From Rhizomicrobium sp. (lineage in GTDB: Bacteria; Pseudomonadota; Alphaproteobacteria; Micropepsales; Micropepsaceae), in assembly GCA_037200045.1 (NCBI GenBank), contig JBBCHM010000002.1, forward strand, positions 857,241 to 921,240: DNA of 64,000 nt, read 5' to 3'. The translations under genes and the position numbers were made by a program. Shown here in pieces: positions 62,282-64,000 of this stretch; positions within the stretch are counted from its first letter, which is position 1; the number at the start of each line of letters is the position of its first letter. The notes under the pieces were generated by a model. That model had not been told where the DNA came from. It saw nothing but the letters and a program-made list of their open reading frames with translations, and did not search any database.

Positions 62282-63926
62282 TTACCGTCCCACCGGCACC
62301 ATCGCGGCCAGGGGCGCGCGATCTGGCATGGCGTCGATCAGGGATTTGATGTCGACCGGCGGCGGTTTGTCGATGCCGCTGCCTCTGACGCGCTCGTTCA
62401 GTTCGGCGATGTTGAAACCCATCTGCAAATCATAGGTCCGGTCGGGCTGGTTGCAGCAGGCGCTGCTCGGCCTCGTACCAGCGTTGCTTTGCCTTGCCGT
62501 CGGTGCAACTGGTGCGTTCGTCGCCGTCGGCGCCCCAGCGCAGCTCGACGCAATGATAGGGGTCGAAGGAGAGGTCGAACAACCGGTGCAGCATGTCGTC
62601 GAAGGTCATCGCGACCGGACGGCTGGCGGAGTTGAGATAGGTGATGGTGCAGGCCCGGCTCTGCTGCGCATAGGCGCGCTGCAGGTCGTCTTTCAGGAAA
62701 TTGCCGTCATAGACGATGCGCGGATCGCGCTTGACCCACAGATCGATCATCTGGGCCATGTCCTTGTAGAACTGCACGAAGGCGGCCTTGATGCGGGCGT
62801 CGCGCGAGGGCGTGGAATAGGTCTCCCATTCCAGGTTCTCCGAGCCGTAGATGTTGTCCGGCAGGCGCTCGGGATGCGGCTTGACCGCGATGCCGTCCTT
62901 GAGGTCGAGGTCGACATATTGGCGCGCAGGTCGCCCATGATCGTTGCACAGGGTCTTCATCGTCGCCTTGAGCTCGTAGACCGGATTGAAGTCCATGCGG
63001 GCCCGCCCGAGACCGCGACGCGGACATATTCGTAGAAGCCCAATTCCTCGCCGTTGTAGAGGAACCGCGCCTTCTTAACGTCCATCCTGGGATTGGGCTC
63101 GGTGCCGATGTATTGGGACCAGCGAGAAATCGGCGATCTGGTCGTTCTCGGCATAGGCGAGACGGCCGCCGATGAGATGACCCTCCGAACTCGTGGTGGG
63201 GCCCGATAAGCTTGAACGGCCGCCAGTTCTTCAGGCCTCCGCCGAGGCGCATCGGGCTTTGGCCGAATTGCGCGCCGTAGACGCCTGCGGGTGATGGTGA
63301 AATCGGGATGGGCGTCCATGTAGTAGATGCGGCCGTCCTCATCGACCTTCCAGACGATGCCGACATGGCCGTTGACGTCGTAGACGACCGACCCGGGATG
63401 GATCGAGCCCGGCTGCAGGGCGGGCGAATAGAAGTCGGACAGCACGCCGCGGCGCTCGGCGGCGTCGGTGCGGTAGGTGCCGGAGAACACCGCGTCCATC
63501 ATCTGGCGCAAGGGTAGAGGGCCCGTCGATGCCCTGGCCCCGGTCGACGATCTCGTGGCGGCCGGTCGCCCGGTTGGCGGCCTTGGTATAGCGCAGGTCG
63601 CCGCCCTCCCCGCTGACGCCATCGACATAGCCGAAGGGCAGCCCGTTCTTCCAGGCGTAGTAGCCGCGCAGGAGATAGGGGAGCTTGGCGCAGTCGACAT
63701 CGATGTCGATGAAGCGCTGGTCGGTCTTGCGGTAGGGGTTGGCCTCGTCGCGCAGGCAGCTCTCCGAGGAGCTGCAATTGCTCGCCCCGAGGGCGGCGAC
63801 GAATTTGCCGAATCCCGCCTCGTCCTCGGCCGTCCAATGATCGCGGAGGATGCGCCACTGGCCGGCCGCCTCGGCGGTGCCGGCGCCGAGCCACAGAACA
63901 ATCAAAGCAAGCAAAACCGAGCGCAT
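62282..63926 (-). pseudogene. Exported protein of unknown function, possible NlpC/P60-like fold, frameshifted about seven times as sequenced
   Basis: Joined frames give a 545-residue protein with a signal peptide (MRSVLLALIVLWLGAGTAEA). The mature part has IDIDVDCAKLPYLLRGYYAW, a Cys at a helix start, then HPGSVVYDVNGHVGIVWKVD and a DAHPDF motif. A Cys followed by GHVGIV is reminiscent of papain-like NlpC/P60 or CHAP enzymes, but this is weak. Later parts are YVDLDLKDGIAVKPHPERLP and a Cys-containing C-terminal domain. Extra bases lie near 63512-63514, 63289-63291, 63198-63201, 63115-63117, 62999-63004 (two) and 62453. Removing seven leaves 546 codons. I do not recognise the family. Confidence 0.7.
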
Positions 63927-64000
63927 GATCCCCCGTCCCGCCGCCACGCTCCGGGCACGACCTCGCCGTGTCAAGGCAACGGCCAGCTCGGCGTAAAAGT

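Overview
The window is high-GC bacterial chromosome with almost no spare space. It reads as an alphaproteobacterium. The evidence is the gene order trpG-trpD-trpC-moaC-moeA-lexA-comEC-gltX-gltA-lpxB-lpxI-lpxA-fabZ-lpxD-ompH-bamA-rseP-dxr-cdsA-uppS-frr-pyrH-tsf-rpsB-dnaE-lolD-lolC, the direct-repeat LexA boxes (GAAC-N7-GAAC), and promoters that look like sigma-EcfG sites. It could be a Rhizomicrobium/Micropepsaceae-like or Caulobacter-like lineage, but the sequence alone does not settle the genus. No rRNA, tRNA, CRISPR array, transposase or prophage gene was recognised.

Layout. 1-4.4 kb: a DUF4239 membrane protein cut by the window edge, an HWE-family sensor kinase, a divergent polysaccharide deacetylase and an unknown membrane-anchored protein. 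4.5-8.2 kb: an EmrAB-type efflux pair split by a divergent TetR regulator and a PaaI thioesterase. 8.4-14.3 kb: Gre-like factor, CinA amidase, M23 peptidase, dicarboxylate symporter, and a phosphotransferase/SDR pair. 14.5-19.4 kb: cystathionine beta-synthase and gamma-lyase (reverse transsulfuration), then a UBP zinc finger coupled to a cyclic-nucleotide-domain flavoprotein. 19.5-24 kb: valine catabolism (mmsB, 3-hydroxyisobutyryl-CoA hydrolase, mmsA) and a luciferase-like monooxygenase. 24.2-28.6 kb: a tightly overlapping trpGDC-moaC-moeA operon in which MoaC carries an extra helix-turn-helix tail. 28.6-29.7 kb: three tandem small exported proteins, each with its own terminator, two with EcfG-like promoters. 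29.8-36.6 kb: lexA, comEC, gltX, gltA and an 880-base gap. 36.6-51.3 kb: the lipid A / outer-membrane assembly / isoprenoid / translation block on the minus strand. 51.5-58.5 kb: DUF992 protein, aminotransferase, dnaE, an SOS-controlled 33-residue membrane peptide, orphan HicB, lolD. 58.5-63.9 kb: lolC, a RelE/HigA-type toxin-antitoxin pair, a eukaryote/archaeal-type proS and an exported protein. All of these last genes are broken by single-base frame errors.

The three most interesting points are: (1) a 33-codon single-membrane-segment ORF at 56946-57047 under a near-ideal promoter overlapped by a LexA box, resembling a SidA-type SOS division inhibitor; (2) the tandem CNRYxCWHV exported proteins with EcfG-like promoters; (3) composite inverted repeats whose hairpins show compensatory base changes. 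The 58.7-64 kb stretch holds about 18 frame errors, against none seen in the first 58.7 kb. Because essential genes are hit and frame arithmetic restores each full ORF exactly, sequencing or assembly error is the likeliest cause.
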